The position numbers and the translations under genes were made by a program. A DNA stretch of 64,000 nucleotides, taken from positions 14,686 through 78,685 of the forward strand of contig CAZYFH010000014.1 of assembly GCA_964646815.1 (NCBI GenBank), in the 5' to 3' direction. Shown piece by piece: positions 7,305-16,561 of the stretch (the stretch's first letter is position 1; every line of letters starts with the position of its first letter). This stretch comes from CAZYFH01 sp964646815. Its GTDB lineage: Bacteria > Acidobacteriota > Vicinamibacteria > Vicinamibacterales > UBA8438. The notes under the pieces were generated by a model. That model was not told where the DNA came from. It made no database searches and was given only the letters and a program-made list of their open reading frames with translations.

Positions 7305-8140
7305 TCCGACTCCCTCTGCTGACTCTCCGCACGCCCGACCATTGCGATCCCCGCCTTATTCGCCGCGCCGAACACGCGGTTGCCGTCGAGCACGAGCGTG
7401 CGCCCGGCGTCGACCGAGAGCACGCTGGCCGCGGCGTCGCGAAGCGCCTCGACGGTCGGCACACCGATGACCGGCACATCGAAGCGCATATCCTGATTCG
7501 GCTTGGCCACCTTGATCACCCGGACACCGGCCCCGGCGAGCCGCCCGGCCCGCGCAATCACCTCGTCGGTACCTTCCATCGCCTCGACGGCCACGACGGC
7601 GCGGTCTTTGACGACGATGGTCTGACCGATGTCGAGCCCGGCGATCGTATCGGCCATGTCGTAGCCGAACGCGAGGTCGGCCCGCTCGTCCTCCGTCGGG
7701 CCGCGCATCGTCAACGTTCCCGAGCGCGCAAGCAGCGGCTCGAGAAATGTCGTCGAATCGACCATTTCGATACCATGCTCGCCGAGCACCTCGACGACAG
7801 CTGTGAGGAGCGCGTCCGTGTTGCGCGTGGCAACCCGTCGCAGCACGGAAAGCAACGCGCGGTCCGGCACCACACCGGAGAAGATCTTGGCGTGCTTGAC
7901 CTGCCCGGCCATCAGCGCGCGTGAGACGCCCGCATCCTTCAGGAGGTCGATGCACTTGCCAAGCTGGCCCAGCGAAACCCAGTGGAACGCCGCCGGGCGA
8001 CCTTCTGCCGCAACCGCCTCGATTGCGGGGCTCGTCTCCTCGCGAATGCCAACGACCGTGATCTCGTGCCCCAACCGCTTCGCCGCCTCCAGCGCCAGGA
8101 AGGGGAACCGGCCGTTTCCGGCAATCAGACCGAGTCGCAT
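7301..8140 (-). CDS. lpxI: UDP-2,3-diacylglucosamine pyrophosphatase LpxI
   Basis: Hydrolyses UDP-2,3-diacylglucosamine to lipid X in lipid A synthesis, the alternative to LpxH. The 279-aa protein matches the LpxI (formerly DUF1009) layout: LGLIAGNGRFPFLALEAAKR at the N terminus, GVSRALMAGQVKHAKIF, the long helical middle, DIGQTIVVKDRAVVAVEA and EGTDEVIARAG, and the C-terminal KVAKPNQDMRFDVPVIGVPT with conserved acidic and basic residues. It lies 30 nt downstream of the fabZ-lpxA fusion and overlaps the oxidoreductase, as expected for an lpx operon. lpxB, often next, is not present here. Confidence 0.93.
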   Translation of the reverse strand: MRLGLIAGNGRFPFLALEAAKRLGHEITVVGIREETSPAIEAVAAEGRPAAFHWVSLGQLGKCIDLLKDAGVSRALMAGQVKHAKIFSGVVPDRALLSVLRRVATRNTDALLTAVVEVLGEHGIEMVDSTTFLEPLLARSGTLTMRGPTEDERADLAFGYDMADTIAGLDIGQTIVVKDRAVVAVEAMEGTDEVIARAGRLAGAGVRVIKVAKPNQDMRFDVPVIGVPTVEALRDAAASVLSVDAGRTLVLDGNRVFGAANKAGIAMVGRAESQQRESE

Positions 8141-8170
8141 GGGTCGCGGGACAGGAGCTGGAACGCCCGC

Positions 8171-9430
8171 TTACGCCGGACCCTCCACCGGCTCGGCGCG
8201 CCGTGGTGGTCGCCGCAAGGTAACGCCCCGCTTCGACGTCCGGATGAACTCGACCAGATAGCGCACCTCGGGACAGGCAAGCGACGCGTCGTTGCCGATG
8301 TGCTGGAGCGCCTGCGTCGTATTGAGCTTGGACTGCAGGAGATAGCGGTACGCGTGCTTCAGCTTTGCGATCGTCTGGGGAGGGACGCCACGCCGCTCGA
8401 GCCCGATGGTGTTCAACCCGTAGATCCTGGCACGGTTGCCCACCGTCTTACCGTAGGGTAACGCGTCCTGGGTGACGACCGATCCGCCACCGATGAAGGC
8501 CTCGCGGCCGACACGGCAGAACTGATGGACGCCGCAGGACGCGCCGACGACGGAGTCATCCTCGACGACGACGTGACCTCCGAGCATCGCGCCGTGGCTG
8601 ATGATCGTTCGGTTCCCGATGATGCAATCGTGCGCCACGTGCACATACGCCATGAAGAGATTGCCGTCGCCGATCAGCGTCAGCCCACCTCCACCACGCG
8701 TGCCGCGGTGAATCGTGACGAACTCGCGAAACACATTGCGATGCCCGATCACGAGCCGCGTGGGCTCGCCCTGAAACTTCGTATCCTGCGGGATCAGCCC
8801 CACCGAGGCAAAGGGAAAAACCTGGCACTCGTCCCCGAACTCCGTATCACCGTCAATGACCGCCGACGCGCCGATGCGTCCGCCCCGGCCAATGCGCACG
8901 CCGGAGCCGACCACAGCGTGCGGGCCCACTATCGTCCCCGCTCCGATGACCGCACCCGAGTGAACGATCGCTGTCGAATCGATTTTCGGCTCGCCGTAAT
9001 CGAGGCCAAGCAGCAGCTCGGCTTCCGCGACGGTCCGATCCGCCACGGTGGCGACGCCCCGCGCGATGGCCAGACCCCGTCGCTCACGCTCGAGCGTGAC
9101 CTCGAGACGTAGCCGGTCGCCCGGCACGACTTGACGACGAAACTTCGCGTCGTTGACTCCGCGTAGCACGGCGCGCCGCGTGGGGTTCTCGCCGCCATCA
9201 TCGAGCAGCAGCAGGGTCGCCACCTGCACCAGCGTCTCGATCATCATCACACCGGGCATCAACGGAGTGCCCGGGAAATGCCCCTGGAAGTAGTCCTCAT
9301 TCACGGTGACGTTTTTCACCGCGACGATCCGCTCACCAGGAACATGCTCGACGACGCTATCGACAAGCAGCGACGGATATCGATAGCAGAGGCGATCGAG
9401 AACGAGGGAGATATCGAGGGACACGGACAC
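8171..9430 (-). CDS. lpxA: FabZ-LpxA fusion: hydroxyacyl-ACP dehydratase plus UDP-GlcNAc acyltransferase
   Basis: A 419-aa two-domain protein. Residues about 1-145 are a FabZ hot-dog domain with the active-site helix motif GHFPGTPLMPGVMMIE, giving His51 and Glu65. Residues about 149-405 are LpxA: a left-handed beta-helix of hexapeptide repeats (for example AVIGAGTIVGPHAVVG), then the catalytic His267 in VHVAHDCIIGN and the C-terminal helical domain starting near GLNTIGLERRGV. There is no internal stop or plausible restart between the domains. FabZ makes enoyl-ACP for chain growth, while LpxA uses the 3-hydroxyacyl-ACP that FabZ consumes, so the fusion joins competing activities. lpxD, normally between ompH and fabZ, is absent. 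Confidence 0.92.
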   Translation of the reverse strand: MSVSLDISLVLDRLCYRYPSLLVDSVVEHVPGERIVAVKNVTVNEDYFQGHFPGTPLMPGVMMIETLVQVATLLLLDDGGENPTRRAVLRGVNDAKFRRQVVPGDRLRLEVTLERERRGLAIARGVATVADRTVAEAELLLGLDYGEPKIDSTAIVHSGAVIGAGTIVGPHAVVGSGVRIGRGGRIGASAVIDGDTEFGDECQVFPFASVGLIPQDTKFQGEPTRLVIGHRNVFREFVTIHRGTRGGGGLTLIGDGNLFMAYVHVAHDCIIGNRTIISHGAMLGGHVVVEDDSVVGASCGVHQFCRVGREAFIGGGSVVTQDALPYGKTVGNRARIYGLNTIGLERRGVPPQTIAKLKHAYRYLLQSKLNTTQALQHIGNDASLACPEVRYLVEFIRTSKRGVTLRRPPRRAEPVEGPA

Positions 9431-9614
9431 CAGTTTTCAAGGACCAGGCACGCCCTGACCCCCGCGCGGGCGCCAGTGTACAAGGTCGCACCCACATCGT
9501 CCACCGGCGTCCCGATCGCGAGGCGACGTGGTAGGGCTCAGCTCGGCCGCCACTCGACGCCTTCGTTGGTTATGTTGATTGCCCCGTAGGGCGAGCGTAC
9601 TCCTGCTCGGGGCC
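9431..9614. other. Gap where lpxD would normally lie
   Basis: Only 184 bases separate the ompH stop from the fabZ-lpxA start. In the common order bamA-ompH-lpxD-fabZ-lpxA, lpxD (about 1 kb) sits here. I can find no hexapeptide-repeat remnant in any frame, so nothing shows a recent deletion. The sequence has no obvious hairpin with a T-run. Confidence 0.5.
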
Positions 9615-10235
9615 TTATGGTGTCGCGGCCGCCGCGTTAACGTTGACCTGGTCGATGACTTCCCGGGTCAAATCGAGGGCGACGTTGGCCCAGATGAGGC
9701 CACCTTGACCAACGTTGAAGAGAAAGTCGACCCCGCGATTCATCGCAACCTGCTCGAGGGCCGGACCGAGCAGCTGCTCGAACTCGAGCTGGAGTTCCTG
9801 CTGCAGCGCGCCGACCTCGGCCTCAGCGTCCTGGGTGACGCGCTCCATTTGCGCCTGCGCGTCCTGCGTTTGCCGCTGAATCTCGAGTTGGAGTCGAGAG
9901 ATCTCACGTTGGAGGCTAAGCCGTGCCTCCGTACTCAAAATGCTCTGGCCCTGCTCGAGTTTCTGCTGCGATTCCGCGAGCGCCTGGTTGCGGCCGTTGA
10001 TCTGACCCTGGAGGCGCTGGTTCTGCGACTCGATGTCGGCGAGCTTCGAGTCGGTCAGCTCCTGGACTCTCGCATTTGCGGCCTGCCCTTCCGTCGATTC
10101 CCCAAGCACGCGCTGGAGGTCGACGTAGGCGTACTTCGTACCCGCCGGGAACGCCGGCGCCGCATCCTGGGCGTCGACGCCACCAGCAACCCCGACGACG
10201 AACATGGCCGCCACGACGCGTATCACGGATCTCAT
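9615..10235 (-). CDS. skp: OmpH/Skp-family periplasmic chaperone
   Basis: Periplasmic holdase for outer-membrane proteins on their way to BamA. From the ATG at 10235 the 206-aa protein has a signal peptide (MRSVIRVVAAMFVVGVAGG, cleavage near VDAQ-DA), the YAYVDLQRVLGES strand typical of OmpH/Skp, a long Gln/Glu-rich coiled coil (about residues 55-150) and a C-terminal hydrophobic segment, RGVDFLFNVGQGGLIWAN. An in-frame ATG 81 nt upstream gives a basic, unlikely leader and lacks the purine-rich site (gacgagga) that precedes the chosen start. It follows bamA by about 80 nt, the usual arrangement. Confidence 0.9.
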   Translation of the reverse strand: MRSVIRVVAAMFVVGVAGGVDAQDAAPAFPAGTKYAYVDLQRVLGESTEGQAANARVQELTDSKLADIESQNQRLQGQINGRNQALAESQQKLEQGQSILSTEARLSLQREISRLQLEIQRQTQDAQAQMERVTQDAEAEVGALQQELQLEFEQLLGPALEQVAMNRGVDFLFNVGQGGLIWANVALDLTREVIDQVNVNAAAATP

Positions 10236-10315
10236 GGGTCCTCGTCTTTCAACTCGTGAGACTCTCGGTCTCTTGGCTCGTCGGTCTCGCAGCGTTGGTG
10301 GACGCCACTCCGCCA

Positions 10316-13081
10316 CTAGAACGTCGTTCCGACGGAGAATCGGAATCCCCGATCTTCCTGGTCTATAAGTCGGTCGCTGTAGATGCCCTCCGGGTTTGGA
10401 TTCCAGAAGTAGATGATCCGGAACGGAACGTTCAACATCGGCATGAAGAAGCGCAACTCAACCCCGGTCGACGACCTGAAGTCATTCATCACAAACGAGT
10501 CTCCGAAATCCTGCACCTGCCCGGCGTCGTAGAACGCGACAAGCCGTATCTCGTTGCTGAACAAGAACTGGTACTCCGCGTTGAACAGCAAGCTCTTGTT
10601 GCCGCCAACAAGGGTGCGACCGACGAACGTGGCTGTCGGATCGCAATCGGGAACCCCCCGGCAGACCAACTCCGGACTGGTTTCGGCAAACGTCGGACCG
10701 ATGCGGCGGATGTCGTACCCCCGCACCGAGTACTCGCCACCGAGCCAGAGGCGCTCGAAAATGGGAATCTGATTCGGGTCGTCCGCCGCCAGATAGCTGT
10801 ACTGACTGCGCATCCCGATGACGGTCTTAGACGTGTGCCGTACGTACCACGTCGCTTCGAGCATCGGTTTCATGAAGCTTGTGTTGCCACCCAGACCGGC
10901 CAGGTCGATGGAGGCCCGGAAACTGCGGCCCTCGGTCGGGAAGATGGGATGGTTGACCGTGTTCGTGAGAAACGACGGCGTCACCTTGCTGACGATGCGG
11001 CGCCCTCCCTGGCTTTGCATCAGCGCGTCCTGAAAGAACGGGTTGAAGGCCAGGAGCTCGGGGTTTTCCCCGAACCTCGGATTGAGGTCGCTGACGTGAG
11101 ACGACTGCAGGCTGTAGGCAAAGAACATCCGCGTGAAGACCGCCAGTGGCCACCCGATCGTGAACGTGGCTCCAGTCGATTCCTCGGTAAAGCTACCGAT
11201 CCACTCGACCCGACGCGAGAAGACCTGGGTGCCGAGCGACAGGGGACGCCCGAAAATGTACGGCTCGGTGAACGACACCATGTAGTTGCGCGTGCGCGAC
11301 CCGTTCTGCAACATCACGGCGAGCGTCTCGCCCCGGCCCATGAAGTTAGTCGTCTGGAACTGCACCTGCCCGAAGAACCCGTCGTACTGCGAGACGCCGG
11401 CGCCGAACGTTAACTGATTCAAGTTCGACTCGGCGAGGTTGAACGTGATGTCCACCTCGTTGTCGGCGCCCGCCTTCTGAATGTCGATGCCCTCTTCCTC
11501 GATCGGATCGAAGTAGCCGAGCTGATTCAACCGCCGCAGGCTGTACTTGAGTGCCTCGGTGTTGAAGACGGCCTTCTCGGCAAGCTGGAGCTCGCGACGA
11601 ATCACCTCGTCGTGCGTCGTCCTGTTGCCGGAGAACTCGATGCGGTTGACAAAATACTGCTCGCCCTCCTGTACGCGAATCGTCACATCGACGACCGGAC
11701 TGCCGTCAACCCGCACCGGCCGCGCTTCGGCGCCCATCTCGACGCCATCGTCGCTCGCGTCTGCCGAACCGTTCCCGTGAAGCTCGCCGTTGCCGTGGCC
11801 GTTGCCGTTGCCGTTGGCCGCAGCATCAGCGTTCGTGCCAGGGACGGGCACATCCCGGCGGGCCAGCTCCGGCGCGAGCGTCATCTCGTAGTAGCCGAGC
11901 GAGCCGTAGAGCTCGCGAGCGTCATCGAACCCCTGCCGAATATCGCCTTCACTGTAAAACCCGCCCGGCTCGACGTCGTCGAAAATCGCGTTCAGGCCGT
12001 CCTCCAGCAGGATCTCGTTGCCGGAAAAGTTCAGCTCGCCGACCCGATACCGCTCGCCCTCGTCGATCGGAATTCGCAGGTTAATCTCGCGCGTCTTGCC
12101 GTCCTCCGAGACGTCCAGATACTCGATGTCCGGTTGACCGACGGTCGCGTTGATGTAGCCCTGATCGCGATAGTGGGCGACGATCGCCTCCGCATCCTCT
12201 TCAAACTCGCCTTCCTTGTAGGTGCCGCGCGAAGTCATCCAGGAGAGCCACCACTGCTCGCGGACTTTCTTCATCTTGCCCTTGAGGTCGCCGTCGCTCT
12301 CCGCGTTGTTGCCGACGAACTCGATCTTTCGGATCTTGACCTTCGGCCCCTCCTTCATGTGGAACGCGAGCCGCACCAGCTTCGGACCGCCCGGTACCGG
12401 CTCGATGCTGTGGGTCACCTCGGAGGACTGGAATCCCTTGCCACGGAACATCATCTGGAGGACGTTCTTGACCTCCCGAATCGTGCCGGGATCGATGAAG
12501 GAGTCCATCCGGAGCTGGACCCCGCGGTCTCCCAGATTCAGGTCGATGTCCTCGCGCTTGAACTCTTCCGTGCCCTCGTACACGACGATCTTGAGGCGCT
12601 GGCGCTCCTCGAGGTTAAAGATGACGCGCTTGCCCTCGACGCCGTTCGGCCACGGATCGTCGACGACCTCGATCCACAGATCGCTCAGGAAGCCGAGATC
12701 CCAGAGCCGCTGGAAGTCTTCGAGAACGACCCGCTCGGTCGCCTCCGTATAGGGCACCCACTTGCCCTGCGCGGAATTGCTCAAGTGCTCGGTGATCTTC
12801 ATGTAGTAGAGATAGGTGTCGTACTCGACGCTACCGATGTTGCCCTGCGTGGGGAACCTGAGCTCCACACCTCGCATCAGGGTCGGCGAGCCCCCCGGTG
12901 GGAGAGCCGCCGGCGGCAGGGGGGCCGGCTCAGACTCGCGCTGCCCGAAGATCGACGGTTGCTGCTGCCCCGGCTCGGCCGCAAGGGCGTCTGGAGCGCC
13001 GCTCGGGAGCAGGATCGACGCCAGCGCAGCCGCCGTCACGAGATGAACTGTTCGCATAAGTGGGCTTCCAACAAACGACAC
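10316..13081 (-). CDS. bamA: Outer membrane protein assembly factor BamA
   Basis: Beta-barrel Omp85 protein that inserts outer-membrane proteins. The 921-aa protein starts at a GTG (13081) with a GGAGG seven bases upstream; an ATG at 13057 (MRTVHLVTAAALASILLP) gives a more compact signal peptide and is an alternative. POTRA domains occupy about residues 68-535, recognisable from repeats such as KIRKIEFVGNNAESDG, YRVGELNFSGNEILLEDG and FVNRIEFSGNRTTHDE. The C-terminal barrel includes the WLGGEYSVRGYDIRRIGP lid-loop motif and ends RFSVGTTF with the expected terminal Phe. POTRA4 carries an extra low-complexity loop near residues 405-455, rich in Asn-Gly and acidic residues. Confidence 0.95.
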   Translation of the reverse strand: MSFVGSPLMRTVHLVTAAALASILLPSGAPDALAAEPGQQQPSIFGQRESEPAPLPPAALPPGGSPTLMRGVELRFPTQGNIGSVEYDTYLYYMKITEHLSNSAQGKWVPYTEATERVVLEDFQRLWDLGFLSDLWIEVVDDPWPNGVEGKRVIFNLEERQRLKIVVYEGTEEFKREDIDLNLGDRGVQLRMDSFIDPGTIREVKNVLQMMFRGKGFQSSEVTHSIEPVPGGPKLVRLAFHMKEGPKVKIRKIEFVGNNAESDGDLKGKMKKVREQWWLSWMTSRGTYKEGEFEEDAEAIVAHYRDQGYINATVGQPDIEYLDVSEDGKTREINLRIPIDEGERYRVGELNFSGNEILLEDGLNAIFDDVEPGGFYSEGDIRQGFDDARELYGSLGYYEMTLAPELARRDVPVPGTNADAAANGNGNGHGNGELHGNGSADASDDGVEMGAEARPVRVDGSPVVDVTIRVQEGEQYFVNRIEFSGNRTTHDEVIRRELQLAEKAVFNTEALKYSLRRLNQLGYFDPIEEEGIDIQKAGADNEVDITFNLAESNLNQLTFGAGVSQYDGFFGQVQFQTTNFMGRGETLAVMLQNGSRTRNYMVSFTEPYIFGRPLSLGTQVFSRRVEWIGSFTEESTGATFTIGWPLAVFTRMFFAYSLQSSHVSDLNPRFGENPELLAFNPFFQDALMQSQGGRRIVSKVTPSFLTNTVNHPIFPTEGRSFRASIDLAGLGGNTSFMKPMLEATWYVRHTSKTVIGMRSQYSYLAADDPNQIPIFERLWLGGEYSVRGYDIRRIGPTFAETSPELVCRGVPDCDPTATFVGRTLVGGNKSLLFNAEYQFLFSNEIRLVAFYDAGQVQDFGDSFVMNDFRSSTGVELRFFMPMLNVPFRIIYFWNPNPEGIYSDRLIDQEDRGFRFSVGTTF
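11790..11825 (-). repeat. GCC-GTT microrepeat encoding the Asn-Gly loop of BamA
   Basis: On the plus strand the stretch reads gccgttgccgtggccgttgccgttgccgttg, a hexanucleotide repeat. On the coding strand it gives alternating Asn and Gly with a His, NGNGNGHGNG. It is in frame and bounded by normal BamA sequence on both sides, so it behaves as an expandable in-frame repeat. Confidence 0.85.
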
Positions 13082-13283
13082 TGACGGACCTCCGGTTAGA
13101 AGTCTCCAGCTCTTAGTTTACGAGATCTTTGACGCCCCCCGCCAGATTTTGGCCGGGATCCGTGTCGCACCGCCGCCAGGCCGGCGCGTCCTGCACTTCG
13201 TCGCTCGTGCCCGGGGCACCGCCGCTAGCCAGGCGGGACGCGCACCCGCCCACGCCATCGGTTTCGCGATACCTGCGACTTTC
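13082..13283. other. Intergenic region between clpC and bamA
   Basis: About 200 GC-rich bases with no supportable reading frame. It carries the GGAGG site for bamA at its left edge. I see no clear promoter hexamers or a terminator hairpin with a T-run. Confidence 0.45.
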
Positions 13284-15719
13284 CTATGCGAGCCGGCGGC
13301 CTTCCAGCTCCAGGCCGGCTGCGCGATAGGCCAGCACGCCGCCGTCGAGATACACCTCGACGTCGCCACGTTCGAGACGTCCGCGAATCAATTCCTCGGA
13401 GAGTGGGTCCTCGACGTGGCGCTGTATGGCTCTCCGCAACGGCCGGGCTCCATAAGAGCGGTCCTTGCACGTGGTGTCGATGATCCAGTCCACGACGTCG
13501 GAGGTGAGCGAGATACGCAGATCCCTTGCCACCAAGTTCTCGTTCAGCTGATCGACGAGCATCCGCATGATCTGCCGCAGATCGTCATCCGACAGCGCCT
13601 CGAAGACGATAATCTCATCGACCCTGTTCACGAACTCCGGATTGAACGTGCGCTTCACTTCGCTGAGCACCATGTCGGAAACGCTGCGTTGAATCTCGTT
13701 CGCGTCCGTGGATTGAAATCCGACCGACGCTTTCTTCTGAATATAGCGGGCACCGATGTTCGACGTCATGATGACGATCGCGTTCTTGAAGTCGACTCGG
13801 TTACCCAGCCCGTCCGTCAGGTGCCCGTCTTCGAACACCTGCAGCAGGATGTTGAACAGGTCCGGGTGCGCCTTCTCGATCTCGTCGAGCAGCACGACCG
13901 AGTATGGGTGCCGCTTGACCTTCTCAGTCAGTTGCCCGCCTTCTTCGTGGCCGACGTATCCGGGAGGGGATCCGATCAACTTCGATACCGAGTGCTTTTC
14001 CATGTACTCGGACATGTCAAAGCGGATCAGCGCCGTCTCGCTCGCGAACAGGAAGTTAGCGAGGGCCCTGGCCAACTCCGTCTTGCCCACGCCGGTCGGC
14101 CCCAGAAAGACGAAGCTCCCCACCGGTCGATGCGGCGACTTGAGGCCGGCGCGGGAGCGACGGATGGCGCGGGCGAGGGCGGAAACCGCCCGCTCCTGGC
14201 TGATGACGCGCCGGTGCAGGTCCTCCTCCATGCTGAGCAACTTGGCGCTCTCATCCTGGTTGATGGAGGTAAGTGGCACCCCAGTCCACTTCGACACGAC
14301 CTCGTCAATGTCCTGTTTGCCGACCTCGATTGCGTGTGCGCCGGTTTTGACGTCGAATTTCTCGCGCACGAATTGCAGGTTCTCCCGCGCGAGGACCTCC
14401 TGCTCACGAAAGAACTGTGCCCGTTCGTAGTCTTTCTGGGCGGTCGCGTTTTCCATCTGCTCGACCGCCACGCGAATACTCTTGTTGATCTCGCTGAACT
14501 CCTCGCTGTAGCCCGCCTCGCGAAGCTTGGCGCGCGACCCAGCCTCGTCGACCAGGTCGATCGCCTTGTCCGGCAGGAAGCGATCCGTGATGTAGCGACT
14601 TGACTGATACACAGCCGCTTCCATCGCGTCAGACGTGTAGGTGACGTGGTGATAGCTCTCGTACCGGTCTTTGATGCCGTTGAGGATTTCGAGTGACTCG
14701 GCCTCGCTCGGCGGCTCGACCTTGATTGCCTGAAACCGTCGCTCGAGCGACCGATCTTTCTCGATGTACTTGCGATATTCAGCTGGCGTCGTCGCGCCGA
14801 TGCAGCGGATCTCTCCGCGAGACAGCGCCGGTTTTAGAATATTGGCAGCATCGAGGGACCCCTCGGCCGACCCGGCGCCCACCAGGGTGTGGAGTTCGTC
14901 GATGAAGACGATGATGTTCGGGTTCTCGGTCAGCTCCTTCATGATCGCCTTCAGGCGCTCTTCGAACTGACCACGGTATTTCGTGCCGGCGACGATCAGT
15001 GAGATATCGAGCGCCAGCAGCCGTTTGTCGGCGAGGAAGTGCGGCACGTCACCACGCACGATTTTCTGGGCCAGCCCCTCCACGATGGCGGTCTTGCCGA
15101 CACCAGGCTCACCGATGAGCACGGCGTTGTTCTTGGTACGACGGCAGAGCACTTGCTGTACACGCTCGACCTCGAGCGTCCGGCCCACCAACGGGTCGAG
15201 ACCGTTCTTCATCGCAACGTCCGACAGGTCACGGCTGAACTCCGCCAACAGCGGCGTTTCCTTGACCCGCGTCAGGGTCGTTTTCTCGTTCAGCAGCTGC
15301 ACGATATCCTCACGCACCGTGTTCAACCGCATGCCCTTTTCGGACAAAATGGTCGAAGCCACCGAGCGCTCCTCTCGGAGAATTCCCAGCAGAAGATGCT
15401 CCGTCCCGATGTAGTTGTGCAACAGCCGGTCGGCTTCCTCGGCCGCAAACTGCAACACGCGCTTGGTCTCGGTGCTAAACGGGATCTCGACGGACGTCGA
15501 CACCTTCTCGCGAAAGACGGTACGGCCTTCGATGTCCTTCCGGATGTTCTCGAGCGCGAGATGGGACCGGGCGAAAATCCGACTCGTGAGGCCCTTGCCT
15601 TCCCGGATCAGCCCGAGCAGGAGATGCTCGGTCTCGATGGAGATGCTGCCGAGTTGACTCGCTTCGTAGCGGGCGAAGAACAATACACGCCGCGCTCGTT
15701 CTGTGTATCGCTCAAACAT
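13284..15719 (-). CDS. clpC: ATP-dependent Clp protease ATP-binding subunit ClpC
   Basis: Hsp100 unfoldase that feeds ClpP. From the ATG at 15719 (MFERYTERARRVLFFARYEA) the protein has 811 aa: two N-terminal Clp repeats (about 1-145), the first AAA+ module with GEPGVGKTAIVEG and IIVFIDELHTLVGAG, a UVR-like segment (QMENATAQKDYERAQFFREQ, about residues 425-445), and the second AAA+ module with GPTGVGKTELARAL and VVLLDEIEKAHPDLF, then the C-terminal D2 small domain. The UVR/middle region places it with ClpC rather than ClpA or ClpB. An upstream in-frame extension of 37 codons is not Clp-like. No ctsR, mcsA or mcsB neighbours are present. Confidence 0.95.
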   Translation of the reverse strand: MFERYTERARRVLFFARYEASQLGSISIETEHLLLGLIREGKGLTSRIFARSHLALENIRKDIEGRTVFREKVSTSVEIPFSTETKRVLQFAAEEADRLLHNYIGTEHLLLGILREERSVASTILSEKGMRLNTVREDIVQLLNEKTTLTRVKETPLLAEFSRDLSDVAMKNGLDPLVGRTLEVERVQQVLCRRTKNNAVLIGEPGVGKTAIVEGLAQKIVRGDVPHFLADKRLLALDISLIVAGTKYRGQFEERLKAIMKELTENPNIIVFIDELHTLVGAGSAEGSLDAANILKPALSRGEIRCIGATTPAEYRKYIEKDRSLERRFQAIKVEPPSEAESLEILNGIKDRYESYHHVTYTSDAMEAAVYQSSRYITDRFLPDKAIDLVDEAGSRAKLREAGYSEEFSEINKSIRVAVEQMENATAQKDYERAQFFREQEVLARENLQFVREKFDVKTGAHAIEVGKQDIDEVVSKWTGVPLTSINQDESAKLLSMEEDLHRRVISQERAVSALARAIRRSRAGLKSPHRPVGSFVFLGPTGVGKTELARALANFLFASETALIRFDMSEYMEKHSVSKLIGSPPGYVGHEEGGQLTEKVKRHPYSVVLLDEIEKAHPDLFNILLQVFEDGHLTDGLGNRVDFKNAIVIMTSNIGARYIQKKASVGFQSTDANEIQRSVSDMVLSEVKRTFNPEFVNRVDEIIVFEALSDDDLRQIMRMLVDQLNENLVARDLRISLTSDVVDWIIDTTCKDRSYGARPLRRAIQRHVEDPLSEELIRGRLERGDVEVYLDGGVLAYRAAGLELEGRRLA

Positions 15720-15886
15720 CCACCCATCCAGACCGGTCGAACCGCCCGCACGCGAAGGGCGCCCCCGCATCGCGATTATAGGGCATCGCCCGTCGGACGC
15801 CAATTCTGGTTCTTGCCCAATATCAAGCACTTAGCGGGTGAACCGGACGGTCACACTGGGTTGGGCTGACCTTCTGGGTACGCCGA

Positions 15887-16561
15887 TCAGGCGGGGCGGA
15901 GCTGGCCGTTCTCGAGGCACAGCATGCGGTCGCACCTGGCCGCGAGTCGTTGATTATGCGTCGCGATGACCGACGTGAGCCCATGGCGTGCATGGATCTC
16001 GCGGAGCAGTTCGCACAGCGCATCACCGGTCGGCTCGTCGAGGTCGCCGGTCGGCTCGTCCGCAAGCAGCAACGCGGGGCGCATCACCAGCGCCCGCGCC
16101 ACAGCCACCCGCTGCTGTTCGCCGCCGGAGAGCATGCCCGGTCGGTGTGCCAGCCGGTCGCCCAGACCGACCTGCGCGAGCAGCGACTCAGCGCGCACGC
16201 GCGCTTCGTCGGATGGGAACCGGGCAATACGCATCGGCATCTCCGCGTTCTCGACGGCGCTGAACTCCGGGAGCAGATGATGGAACTGAAACACGAACCC
16301 GATGTGACGGTTGCGAAACGCGACCAGCTCGGACTCCGTCAAGCCGGTGACCTCGGTGTCCCCAACACGCACGGCGCCGTGATCGGCTCGGTCCAGCCCG
16401 CCGACCAGATGCATGAACGTGCTCTTGCCGACGCCCGAGGCACCAACGATCGCGACCATCTCGCCGACTTCGACCGCCAGATCGAGCTCGCGCAACACCG
16501 GTAGCGAACGGCCGCCGACGTGATAGGCCTTCGCGAGCTCTGAAATCTCAAGAAACGGCAC
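15887..16561 (-). CDS. lolD: Lipoprotein-releasing ABC transporter ATPase LolD
   Basis: ATP-binding subunit of the LolCDE machine that extracts lipoproteins from the inner membrane. The 224-aa protein has Walker A GASGVGKSTF, the Q-loop VFQFHHLLPEFSAVENAEMP characteristic of LolD/MacB-type ATPases, the signature LSGGEQQRVAVARAL, Walker B ALLLADEPTGDLD and the switch His in VIATHN. It lies about 107 nt downstream of the cognate permease gene in the same direction, separated by a repeat-like spacer. Confidence 0.92.
   Translation of the reverse strand: MPFLEISELAKAYHVGGRSLPVLRELDLAVEVGEMVAIVGASGVGKSTFMHLVGGLDRADHGAVRVGDTEVTGLTESELVAFRNRHIGFVFQFHHLLPEFSAVENAEMPMRIARFPSDEARVRAESLLAQVGLGDRLAHRPGMLSGGEQQRVAVARALVMRPALLLADEPTGDLDEPTGDALCELLREIHARHGLTSVIATHNQRLAARCDRMLCLENGQLRPA

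Noticed and set aside
10076..13084. Two long plus-strand frames (445 and 490 codons) opposite bamA and ompH
   Set aside because: Both are antisense to well-defined genes. Their length follows from high GC third positions; no start signals or domains.
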